DNA of 16,364 nt, taken from positions 1-16,364 of the forward strand of contig DASSKF010000091.1 of NCBI GenBank assembly GCA_035690725.1. Reading direction: 5' to 3'. Numbering within the stretch: the stretch's first letter is position 1; the number at the start of each line of letters is the position of its first letter. Below are positions 6,960 to 13,682 of the stretch, one piece after another. The translations under genes were made by a program, and so were the position numbers. The notes beneath the pieces were generated by a model. The model was not told where the DNA came from, made no database searches, and saw nothing but the letters and a program-made list of their open reading frames with translations. Origin of the DNA: DASSKF01 sp035690725 (lineage in GTDB: Bacteria; Actinomycetota; Actinomycetes; Actinomycetales; Dermatophilaceae).

Positions 6960-8396
6960 TGGTGGGGCGCGAACCGGACGAGGTGGACCTGCTGGTCGTC
7001 GGTGGCGGCAAGGCCGGCAAGTCCCTGGCGATGGACCGGGCCCGGGCCGGCTGGTCGGTGGCGATGGTCGAACGGGACAAGATCGGCGGGACCTGCATCA
7101 ACGTCGCCTGCATCCCGACCAAGTCCCTGGTCGGGGCGGCGAGAACGCTCGAGGCCGTGCGGCACGCCGACGTCATGGGCGTCGACGTGGACGGCGCGCC
7201 GTCGGTGTCGCTGGACGCCCTCCGGCAGCACAAGGAGTCCGTCGTCGGCGCGATGGTGGACGCGCACCGGACGATGTTCACCGACTCCGGGATGGCCTTC
7301 GTCATGGGGACCGCGCGGTTCGTCGGGCCCCGGACGGTGGAGGTCGTCACGGACGACGGGGGCACGCGCGTGCTGCGCGGCAGGGAGGTGGTGGTCAACA
7401 CCGGCACCACTCCGGCGCTGCCCGACCTGCCCGGTGCCGCGGAGTCGCAGGTCTGGACCTCCGAGACGATCCTGCGGCTGGACCGGCTGCCGGAGACGCT
7501 GGTCATCCTCGGCGGCGGCTACGTCGGGTGCGAGTTCGCCTCGATGTTCGCGCTGTTCGGCAGCAAGGTCGTGCTCGTGCAGGGCCCGTCGCAGCTGCTC
7601 CCGAACGAGGACGCCGACATCGCCGGCGAGGTCGCCGAGATCCTCACCGGGCAGGGAGTGGAGCTGCACACGGGCACACGGGCGTCGTCCGTGCAGCGCC
7701 AGCCGGACCATGGAGGTCACCCTCACCCTCGAGGACGGCACGGTGCTCGAGGGAGACGAACTGCTGGTCGCCACCGGCCGCGCGCCGGTCACGGCCGGCC
7801 TCGGGCTCGAGTCGGCGGGCGTGCGCCTGACCGGCCGGGGCTTCGTCGAGGTCGACGACCACCTGCGCACGAGCGCCGAGCACGTCTGGGCGGCCGGCGA
7901 CGTGGCGGGGAGCCCGCAGTTCACCCACGCCTCGTGGAACGACTTCCGGGTGCTGCGGGCCAACCTGACCGGGCAGGACGCGTCCACCGCCGGGCGCATC
8001 GTGCCCTACACCGTCTTCACCACCCCCGAGCTGGCGCGCGTCGGCATGACCGAGGCGCAGGCCCGCGAGGACGGGCACGAGGTGCGGGTCGCGCGCATCC
8101 CGGTCTCGGCGATCCCGCGCGCCAAGACCCTGCACGAGAGCACCGGGACGTGGAAGGCGGTCGTCGACGCCGGCAGCGACCAGATCCTCGGCGCAGCCCT
8201 GCTCGGCCACGGCAGCGGCGAGGTGATCTCCACCGTGCAGGTGGCGATGCTGGCCGGGCTGCCCTACCAAGCCCTGCGCGAAGCCGTGCTGACCCACCCC
8301 ACGATGGGTGAGGGGCTCAACCTGCTGTTCGACACGCTGGGCGCGGAGCGCACGGGCCGCCCGCCGGTCGCTGAGAGCCGCCCACCCGGCTGCTGA
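6959..8396 (+). pseudogene. FAD/NAD(P)-dependent disulfide oxidoreductase (MerA/RclA-like), split by a frameshift
   Basis: Two reading frames together give a full-length class I pyridine-nucleotide-disulfide oxidoreductase. The first (from ATG 6959 to about 7708) has the FAD motif VVGGGKAGKSLA, the redox pair Cys46 and Cys51 in GGTCINVACIPTK, and the NAD(P) motif VILGGGYVGCEFA (182-194). The second (from about 7710 to 8396) starts with MEVTLTLEDGTVLEGDELL, has the second FAD motif VWAAGDVAG and the C-terminal dimer motif HPTMGEGLNLLF. Continuity needs one base to be skipped between about 7690 and 7712. Everything else is conserved, so this is a very recent mutation, a sequencing error, or unlikely frameshifting. 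Relatives reduce mercury, hypochlorite-damaged copper or small disulfides; the substrate is unknown. The start overlaps the YrhK stop (TGATG) and has no ribosome site. Confidence 0.85.
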
Positions 8397-8417
8397 GGGC
8401 TGCCCACCGGCTGCTGA
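8380..8417. repeat. short direct repeat at the end of the oxidoreductase gene
   Basis: GCCCACCCGGCTGCTGA (8380-8396) and GCCCACCGGCTGCTGA (8402-8417) differ by one C. The first copy contains the TGA stop codon of the oxidoreductase frame. The second copy forms the left arm of the terminator hairpin, so the first copy could pair with the right arm as an alternative. Confidence 0.6.
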
Positions 8418-8442
8418 CGCCCGGCGAGCCCCAGCAGCCGGT
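8406..8442. terminator. bidirectional terminator hairpin between convergent genes
   Basis: ACCGGCTGCTG at 8406-8416 is perfectly complementary to CAGCAGCCGGT at 8432-8442, giving an 11-bp stem and a 15-nt loop. It sits 10 nt after the oxidoreductase stop and just after the stop of the convergent lipoprotein gene, so it can serve both. There is no long U-tract, as is usual in actinobacteria. Confidence 0.65.
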
Positions 8443-8447
8443 CGCGG

Positions 8448-9251
8448 TCACAGGTTGATGGTGACCTTGGCGTGCTTGCGCAGCTGCTGGGCCACCTGCT
8501 GGGCCGCCTCGCCCTTCTTCTGCGCGCGGACCTGCTGCTGCAGCTGGGGCCGCACCTTCTGGAACGACGGCGTCTTCGAGCCCTGTGCCTGGCCCTTCAG
8601 CTGCTGGTAGGCCTGCTTGAGCTCCTGGTTGCTCGGCTCGAAGCCGCCGGACCTCTGCGCGATGAGGTGGTCGACCTCGGCCTGCTCCTTCGCCAGCGAC
8701 CTGATCTCGGCCTTCTTGCGGCCCTGCTTGGTGAGGGCGTCCATCAGCTGCTTGCGGGACTTCAGCCCGTTCTGCTGCGCCAGCTCGGTCAGCGTCCGGT
8801 CGACGGCTCCCCGCGACGGCTCGTAGGAGCGCTTCTGGGCCTCCTGGGTCAGCAGGGTGGAGCCCACGAGGTTCTCCGCCACCTGCTTCTTGAGCCGGTC
8901 CTGGTCCAGCTTCTGCCCCGACATCTGCGCCTGCATGGCGATCTGCTGGAACTGGGAGCGGTAGACCCGCGAGAACTGCCCCTTGGAGATGGTGGTGCCG
9001 TTCACCGTGGCCACGACCTTGGGGACGTCCTTCAGGTCCGGCTGGGGCATCGTCGGCGAGCTGCCGGCCTTTCCCTTGCCCTGCTGGCCGTCGGCCGCGC
9101 CGCCCGCCTGGCTGCTGCCGGCGCTCGGCTGCCCGGCGCTCGCGCCGGCGGACCCGCTCTCGCCCGCGCTCGGGGTGTTGCCGCCGCTGCAGCCGGTGAC
9201 GACCAGCGCCGCGGCCGCCAAGCACGCAGCCGCTCCCAGTTTCGTCCGCAC
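8448..9251 (-). CDS. SurA N-terminal domain lipoprotein (foldase-like)
   Basis: The 267-residue product begins MRTKLGAAACLAAAALVVTG followed by Cys21: a short basic start, a hydrophobic stretch and a lipobox VTGC, so it is exported and lipid-anchored. Residues 22-65 are a Ser/Gly/Gln-rich linker. From about residue 75 (VVATVNGTTISKGQF) it matches the SurA N-terminal chaperone domain, very rich in Gln and Lys and largely helical, ending in KVTINL. No parvulin-type isomerase domain is apparent, so chaperone rather than isomerase activity is likely. The GTG at 9251 is chosen because it starts the signal peptide and has GAGGAG 4 nt upstream. It lies downstream of the S53 peptidase but behind a strong terminator. 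Confidence 0.88.
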   Translation of the reverse strand: MRTKLGAAACLAAAALVVTGCSGGNTPSAGESGSAGASAGQPSAGSSQAGGAADGQQGKGKAGSSPTMPQPDLKDVPKVVATVNGTTISKGQFSRVYRSQFQQIAMQAQMSGQKLDQDRLKKQVAENLVGSTLLTQEAQKRSYEPSRGAVDRTLTELAQQNGLKSRKQLMDALTKQGRKKAEIRSLAKEQAEVDHLIAQRSGGFEPSNQELKQAYQQLKGQAQGSKTPSFQKVRPQLQQQVRAQKKGEAAQQVAQQLRKHAKVTINL

Positions 9252-9370
9252 GTCGCTCCTCGGTGTCGGTTGCACGTGTGAGGCCCAACGGCTGCGGCCG
9301 ACCGTGTGTTCCCGGTTCGCGGCCTGCCGTCCCAGGAGCTGGACCGATGGCGGCCGGTGACCGGCACGCG

Positions 9371-9411
9371 GACGGCCCCCGGCCTGCCGGGAAGGCAGGT
9401 CGGGGACCGTC
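9371..9411 (-). terminator. strong terminator of the S53 peptidase gene
   Basis: Bases 9371-9388 and 9394-9411 form an 18-position stem with 16 Watson-Crick pairs, one G-T and one mismatch, closed by a 5-nt loop (GGGAA on the plus strand). It begins 20 nt beyond the S53 stop codon at 9431-9433. No U-tract follows. It should separate the peptidase transcript from the lipoprotein gene. Confidence 0.75.
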
Positions 9412-9430
9412 AGCGGCTCAGCGTTCTCTC

Positions 9431-11380
9431 CTACCGGCCGGACACCGCGTCCAGCCAGGACTGCCCGTCCGGCACACCGATGCCGGTGACGTCGTCGTAG
9501 CCGGGACGCACATGGATGGTGAGCGACTCGTCGTCGTCGAACCACCGCGCCGAGTAGACGTATCCGTCGTCGCCGTTCACACCGTTCACGAAGTCGGACC
9601 GAACGTCACCTGGGTAGTCGTCCAGGGCTGCCTTGGTGATGTCGATGCTCGCCGCCCTCGCCGCGTAGAGCGTCGGGTTGGCCAGGCCGAAGGGGTGCCC
9701 GGCCTGCTGCATCGCGAGCGCGAACATGCCGGCGTAGAGGGGCGACGCCAGCGACGTCCCGCCGATCCGGTACTCCGAGTACGCGTCGTGGCCGTCCGGG
9801 AAGCGCTGGGTCTCCCCGACCAGCATGCCGGTGTTCGGGTCACCGAGTGCGGCGACGTCCGGCACCACCCGCATGGGCTGGGCACCGTGCTTGGTCGCGA
9901 TCGCTCCCGGCACGACGCCGGCCTGGTAGCTCGGCTGGGCGAACAGGCGGGACGTACCACCTCCGCTGCCGTAGAGGTAGGCTGGCTCGCCCCAGCTCGG
10001 GCCGTCCTCCAGCGAGCTGCGGCTGGTCTCCCAACCCACCTCGAAGACACGGCTGTCGTCCTTCGCGACTCCGGCCGAGGTGCCGCCGACGGCGGTCACC
10101 CACGGGCTCGAGGCCGGCCAGTCCGGGGTCGGGGTGGCGCCGGCCACTCCGCCGGTCTCGTCCCCGCTGTCGCCGGAGGAGAAGAACAGCGAGATGCCCT
10201 CCGCGGCCGCCTGGATCTGGGTGTCGACCTGCGGCTTGATGTATCCGGGCGGGAGCGCCTCGCCGGCATACCCGTAGGAGTTGCTGACGATGTCGGCGAG
10301 GTGCTTGTCGACGACCCGGTTCATGATGGCGTCCATGTCCCGGTAGTTGTTGGGCGCGCCGATGTAGGCGATGTCGGCACCCGGCGCCATCGTGTGGACC
10401 GCCTCGACGTCGAGCGTCTCCTCACCGGCCCAGCCCCCGGGGTCGTGGCGCGGGTTCTCGGGGTGCTGGTAGGTGCCCGGCGCGACGTACTGGCGGAACT
10501 GCCCGCCGGTGAACTGCGGTATGCCGTGCCGGCCGAAGTAGGTGTTCGCGTCCTTCTCGATGGTGGGGGAGGCGTAGGCGTCGATGATGCCCACGGTGAC
10601 TCCGCTGCCGTCGGTGCCCCCGCTGATCGCGCCGGCCATGCCGTACAGGCCCTGCAGCTGTGCGCCGGCATACCCGCAGGGGGCGAAGGCGCTGGGGCGG
10701 TCCGGAAGGGCGGTGCCGTCGGGCGTGGACGTGTTGTGGACGGTCTTCTCGCCCCAGAAAGCCGAGCAGGGGCCGGCGTTCCTGAACACCGGAGGAGGTG
10801 GAGACGGCTTGTTCGGGTGCACCAGCGTCTGCGACTCGTCCAGGCCGACGACGGCCTGGATCTGGGACAGCTGCGACGGCACCTGCAGCGGGGTGGTGTT
10901 GGAGCGGACGGTCTGCCCGTGGGTGCGGTACCGCGCGAACGAGGTGCCGAACGTCGTGCCCGCCTGCGCGAGCGTGCCCGTCGCCTGGACGTACTTGCGG
11001 TTCGCCGGCCCGCCGGTGACGGTGAAGCCCTGTCCCCTCAGCCAGGAGGAGACCGCCCGTGCCGATGCGCGGCTCGGGGAGAAGCGGGCGCGGTACTGGG
11101 CCGGGGTGAGGAACGTGCCGTAGTGGGCGTTGCCCGGGGTGGAGACGGCCCGGGCGTAGTCCGCCGCCGCACTGCCGCCGCGGTTGTCGAGGTAGACGCG
11201 GAAGGTGACGGACTGGCCCGACGGTGCGGAGCCGACCCGGTTGTGGGCCGAGGCCCACGCCGGCACGCTGCCGGGGAGGGTGTGGGCACCCGGTGGGGCG
11301 GAGACGGCGGCTCCGGCCGTGGCGGCGACGAGGGCGGCCGCGCCGGTGAGCGCGAAAGCCGTGCGGTGAAGACGGGACAC
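9431..11380 (-). CDS. secreted S53 family peptidase (sedolisin/kumamolisin-like) with propeptide
   Basis: The 649-residue product has a signal peptide (about 1-28, ending AVSA), an activation propeptide of the Pro-kuma_activ type (about 45-185, with NAHYGTFLTPAQYRARF) and a catalytic domain (about 235-645). The sedolisin triad is visible as Glu320 and Asp324 in GEETLDVEAVHTMAP and Ser543 in GGTSLASP; Asp404 in SSGDSG is the likely oxyanion Asp. The C-terminal YDDVTGIGVPDG resembles the family's calcium site. Cys205 and Cys235 could form a disulfide. Such enzymes are acid-active endopeptidases released by self-cleavage of the propeptide. The GTG start at 11380 has GGAGG 4 nt upstream. No cell-wall sorting signal is present, so it is probably secreted free and is not a substrate of the sortase at 218-1027. 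Confidence 0.95.
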   Translation of the reverse strand: MSRLHRTAFALTGAAALVAATAGAAVSAPPGAHTLPGSVPAWASAHNRVGSAPSGQSVTFRVYLDNRGGSAAADYARAVSTPGNAHYGTFLTPAQYRARFSPSRASARAVSSWLRGQGFTVTGGPANRKYVQATGTLAQAGTTFGTSFARYRTHGQTVRSNTTPLQVPSQLSQIQAVVGLDESQTLVHPNKPSPPPPVFRNAGPCSAFWGEKTVHNTSTPDGTALPDRPSAFAPCGYAGAQLQGLYGMAGAISGGTDGSGVTVGIIDAYASPTIEKDANTYFGRHGIPQFTGGQFRQYVAPGTYQHPENPRHDPGGWAGEETLDVEAVHTMAPGADIAYIGAPNNYRDMDAIMNRVVDKHLADIVSNSYGYAGEALPPGYIKPQVDTQIQAAAEGISLFFSSGDSGDETGGVAGATPTPDWPASSPWVTAVGGTSAGVAKDDSRVFEVGWETSRSSLEDGPSWGEPAYLYGSGGGTSRLFAQPSYQAGVVPGAIATKHGAQPMRVVPDVAALGDPNTGMLVGETQRFPDGHDAYSEYRIGGTSLASPLYAGMFALAMQQAGHPFGLANPTLYAARAASIDITKAALDDYPGDVRSDFVNGVNGDDGYVYSARWFDDDESLTIHVRPGYDDVTGIGVPDGQSWLDAVSGR

Positions 11381-11403
11381 TGAACCTCCAAGAAGGATGT
11401 GAT

Positions 11404-11434
11404 GGCGCCGGCGTTCGTTCTGGGCGCCGGCGCC
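11404..11434 (-). promoter_or_regulatory. stable hairpin upstream of the S53 start
   Basis: GGCGCCGGCG at 11404-11413 is perfectly complementary to CGCCGGCGCC at 11425-11434, with an 11-nt loop. The stem ends 23 nt before the S53 start codon, near its ribosome site. It may be a 5' leader structure of the peptidase mRNA or a terminator for the DinB-like gene read from the same strand. The arm sequence is itself nearly palindromic. Confidence 0.45.
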
Positions 11435-11462
11435 TCAGTTGACACCCGCTCGACACCAGAAG

Positions 11463-11484
11463 ACCCGTGACAGATGTCACGGGT
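11463..11484. promoter_or_regulatory. 22-bp near-perfect palindrome upstream of the S53 gene
   Basis: ACCCGTGACA at 11463-11472 and TGTCACGGGT at 11475-11484 are perfect inverted arms around a 2-bp centre. The 2-nt centre favours a dimeric regulator's operator over an RNA hairpin. It lies 82 bp upstream of the S53 start and 14 bp after the DinB-like stop, so a terminator role for that gene is also possible. Confidence 0.5.
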
Positions 11485-11498
11485 TGGCGCGGCAGCGT

Positions 11499-12050
11499 TC
11501 AGCCGCGCACGTCCCACAGGTGGTGGGTGACCTCGTGGAGGAAGTACTGGGCGAGGGTCTCGGCAGTGAACCGGGACCCGTTGCTGCGCAGGGCCGGCCA
11601 CGCCCACTGCCCGCCGGTGGGGACCGCGTAGCGGTCCGCCGCGCGGTCCAACCTGGCGGCCAGCTGCGGGCCGACCTGCTCGGGCTCGGCGCGCCAGTAC
11701 TGCCGGGCCCGCTCCGCCTCGTCCTGGTCCCAGTCGGCGAACCGCACGAGCGCGCCGCCGCCGGCGAGGATCTGCTCGAGCCGACCGGTCATCACCGTGC
11801 AGACGTCGCGGACGTGGCAGCAGTACTCCAGCGGAGACCAGGTGCCGGCGGACGGACGCTCCCGCACGTCCGGCCGCTCGAGCACCGCACCGAAGCGCGG
11901 CTCCGCGTCCCGGAGGATGCCGGGCACCTCCGGGGGACGGAGGCGGGAGGCGTCGAAGCCGCAGTCGGGACAGGGTCTCGTGAGCACCCAGGTCCAGTCC
12001 GAGGAGTCCGCGGTGGCGGGTCCGGGGTCGCGGGGCAGCTCGTCCGACAC
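11499..12050 (-). CDS. DinB-like metal-binding protein
   Basis: The 183-residue product has a Cys pair near the N-terminus (Cys27 and Cys30 in RPCPDCGFDASRL), then a DinB-type four-helix bundle. The probable metal-binding His residues are His79 in WSPLEYCCHVRDV and His172 and His176 in FLHEVTHHLWDV. DinB/mycothiol-dependent enzymes bind Zn or Ni with three His and often use mycothiol as co-substrate; the reaction here is unknown. The GTG at 12050 is chosen because a TAGCGT box lies 7 nt upstream. The open frame continues to 14759 only as an antisense shadow of genes on the other strand. Confidence 0.88.
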   Translation of the reverse strand: MSDELPRDPGPATADSSDWTWVLTRPCPDCGFDASRLRPPEVPGILRDAEPRFGAVLERPDVRERPSAGTWSPLEYCCHVRDVCTVMTGRLEQILAGGGALVRFADWDQDEAERARQYWRAEPEQVGPQLAARLDRAADRYAVPTGGQWAWPALRSNGSRFTAETLAQYFLHEVTHHLWDVRG

Positions 12051-12057
12051 GGCTCCG

Positions 12058-12063
12058 ACGCTA
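12058..12063 (-). promoter_or_regulatory. -10 box of a leaderless promoter for the DinB-like gene
   Basis: On the minus strand TAGCGT (12063 to 12058) is followed by 7 nt and the GTG at 12050. The first three bases are also the stop codon of the permease remnant upstream. No good Shine-Dalgarno spacing is available, which supports a leaderless start. Confidence 0.4.
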
Positions 12064-12238
12064 CGCCACGTCGCGCCGGCGGGTGAGCCACAGCGAGACC
12101 GCGGCGGCGACCACGACGTAGACCAGCAGGGTGAGCAGCGACCGCCGAAGCCCTGCAGCAGGGCGGGCGTACGCCGTCGTCGTCGCGTCGCGAGGCCCTG
12201 CTGGTCCGCCCGAGGACGGTGCCGTAGGTTCCGAACGT
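12061..12238 (-). pseudogene. possible C-terminal remnant of an ABC-2 type permease
   Basis: Read on the minus strand, the frame ending in TAG at 12061-12063 gives RRSLLTLLVYVVVAAAVSL followed by WLTRRRDVA. This is one membrane helix and a basic tail ending in RRRDVA, the usual last segment of ABC-2 permeases. Further upstream, in a different frame (shifted by one base), TFGTYGTVLGR also resembles permease sequence. No start codon with a ribosome site precedes it, and it is cut by the promoter and start of the plus-strand decarboxylase gene. It therefore looks like the decayed end of a lost gene. The match is from pattern memory and could be chance hydrophobicity. Confidence 0.4.
12225..12230 (+). 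promoter_or_regulatory. -10 box of a leaderless promoter for the decarboxylase operon
   Basis: TAGGTT stands 6 nt before the GTG at 12237, the same box and spacing as for the ABC ATPase at 123-128. The possible -35 (TGGTCC at 12202-12207, spacer 17) is weak. There is no Shine-Dalgarno. Confidence 0.5.
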
Positions 12239-13625
12239 GACCGAGGACAGCACGCTGCACGCCCTGTTCACCCGCGCGGCGGTCGCAGCCGCGGACTTCC
12301 GGGAGGGACTGGCCGAGCGTCCGGTCCGGCCCGATGCCGGCCTCGACGACGCGATCGCCGCGTTCGGCGGCCCGCTGCCGGAGCATCCCGTCCCGCCGGA
12401 GCAGGTGCTCGGCGAGCTGCTCGCGGCGGCTGAACCGGGGCTGATGGCCAGCGCCGGACCGCGCTTCTTCGGGTTCGTCAACGGGGGCGCACTGCCGGCC
12501 GCCTCGGCGGCCGACCTGCTCGCGACCGGGTGGGACCAGTGCCCGTTCACCCCGGTCCTGTCGCCGGCCGCAGCCGGCGCGGAGGAGGCCGCGGGGCACT
12601 GGATCAAGGAGCTGCTCGGCATCCCGCAGACCGCGTCGGTCGGCTTCGTCACCGGCGCGCAGGGGGCGAACACGGTCGGGCTGGCGGCCGGCCGGCACCA
12701 CGTCCTCGCCGAGCGGGGCTGGGACGTCGAGCGCGACGGCCTGACCGGCGGCCCGCGGGTGCGTGTCGTGGCGAGCGAGGAGCGGCACGCCACCATCGAC
12801 CGGTCGCTGAAGCTGCTCGGGCTCGGGACGTCGTCGCTGCAGCCGGTGCGGACCGGTCCCAACGGGGAGACAGACGTCGACGACCTCGTCCGCGTGCTGG
12901 CGAGGCGCCCGGACCAGCCGACGATCGTGTGCCTGCAGGTCGGCAACGTCAACACCGGCGCCTGCGACGACCTGCGCGCCGGCGTCGGCGCAGCCCATCG
13001 CCACGGGGCCTGGGTGCACGTCGACGGCGCGTTCGGCCTCTGGGCGGCGGCCAACCCCGCCACCGCGCACCTCCTCGACGGTGTCGAACTGGCCGACTCC
13101 TGGGGGTGCGACGGGCACAAGTGGCTGAACGTCCCCTACGACAGCGCATTCGCGATCTGCTCCCGTCCGCTGGTGCAGGCCACGGCGGTGTCCTACTCGG
13201 CCGCCTACCTCACCGGGTCCGGCGGACCGGTCCCGCGGCTGGGCGACCTGACCCTCGAGTCGTCCCGCCGGGGACGCGGTTTCGCCGTCTGGGCGGCCCT
13301 CCGGGAGCTGGGCCGGGACGGGGTCGCCGATCTCGTCGACCGGTGCTGCCGCCTGGCGCGCCGGATGGCCGCGGGCCTCGAGGCAGGGGGCGCGGAGATC
13401 CTCAACGACGTCGTCCTCAACCAGGTCCTCGTCGGCTTCGGTGACGACGCGCGCGCCGACCGGGTCGTCGAGGCGGTCCAGCAGGACGGCACCTGCTGGC
13501 TCGGCGCCACCACCTGGCACGGCCGCCGGCTGATGCGGGTGTCCGTCTCCAACTACTCCACCACCGAGGACGACGTGGACCGGTCGGTGGCCGCGATCCT
13601 GTGTGCGGCCCGGGCGACCCACTGA
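12237..13625 (+). CDS. PLP-dependent decarboxylase family protein
   Basis: The 462-residue product is a group II pyridoxal-phosphate decarboxylase (glutamate/aromatic amino acid decarboxylase fold). The PLP-binding lysine is Lys295 in CDGHKWLNVPYD, the Asp that pairs with the pyridine nitrogen is Asp263 in HVDGAFGLWA, and the stacking His is His184 in EERHATIDRS. RFFGFVNGGALPAA and VTGAQGANTVGL are typical earlier segments. The substrate is not predictable; relatives act on aromatic amino acids, glutamate or diaminobutyrate, and some are aldolases. The GTG start at 12237 follows a TAGGTT box by 6 nt. It is followed after 57 nt by a CoA-transferase and hydrolase, which suggests a small catabolic operon. 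Confidence 0.92.
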   Translation: MTEDSTLHALFTRAAVAAADFREGLAERPVRPDAGLDDAIAAFGGPLPEHPVPPEQVLGELLAAAEPGLMASAGPRFFGFVNGGALPAASAADLLATGWDQCPFTPVLSPAAAGAEEAAGHWIKELLGIPQTASVGFVTGAQGANTVGLAAGRHHVLAERGWDVERDGLTGGPRVRVVASEERHATIDRSLKLLGLGTSSLQPVRTGPNGETDVDDLVRVLARRPDQPTIVCLQVGNVNTGACDDLRAGVGAAHRHGAWVHVDGAFGLWAAANPATAHLLDGVELADSWGCDGHKWLNVPYDSAFAICSRPLVQATAVSYSAAYLTGSGGPVPRLGDLTLESSRRGRGFAVWAALRELGRDGVADLVDRCCRLARRMAAGLEAGGAEILNDVVLNQVLVGFGDDARADRVVEAVQQDGTCWLGATTWHGRRLMRVSVSNYSTTEDDVDRSVAAILCAARATH

Positions 13626-13682
13626 CCCGACACCCTGCAGACGGCCGGGTCCTCGGGGGTCCGGCGGACGGAAGGAGAGCAC

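Noticed and set aside
6959..8396. Calling the oxidoreductase mercuric reductase as part of a mer operon
   Set aside because: No merR, merT, merP or N-terminal heavy-metal domain is present, and the C-terminus lacks the Cys pair of true MerA.
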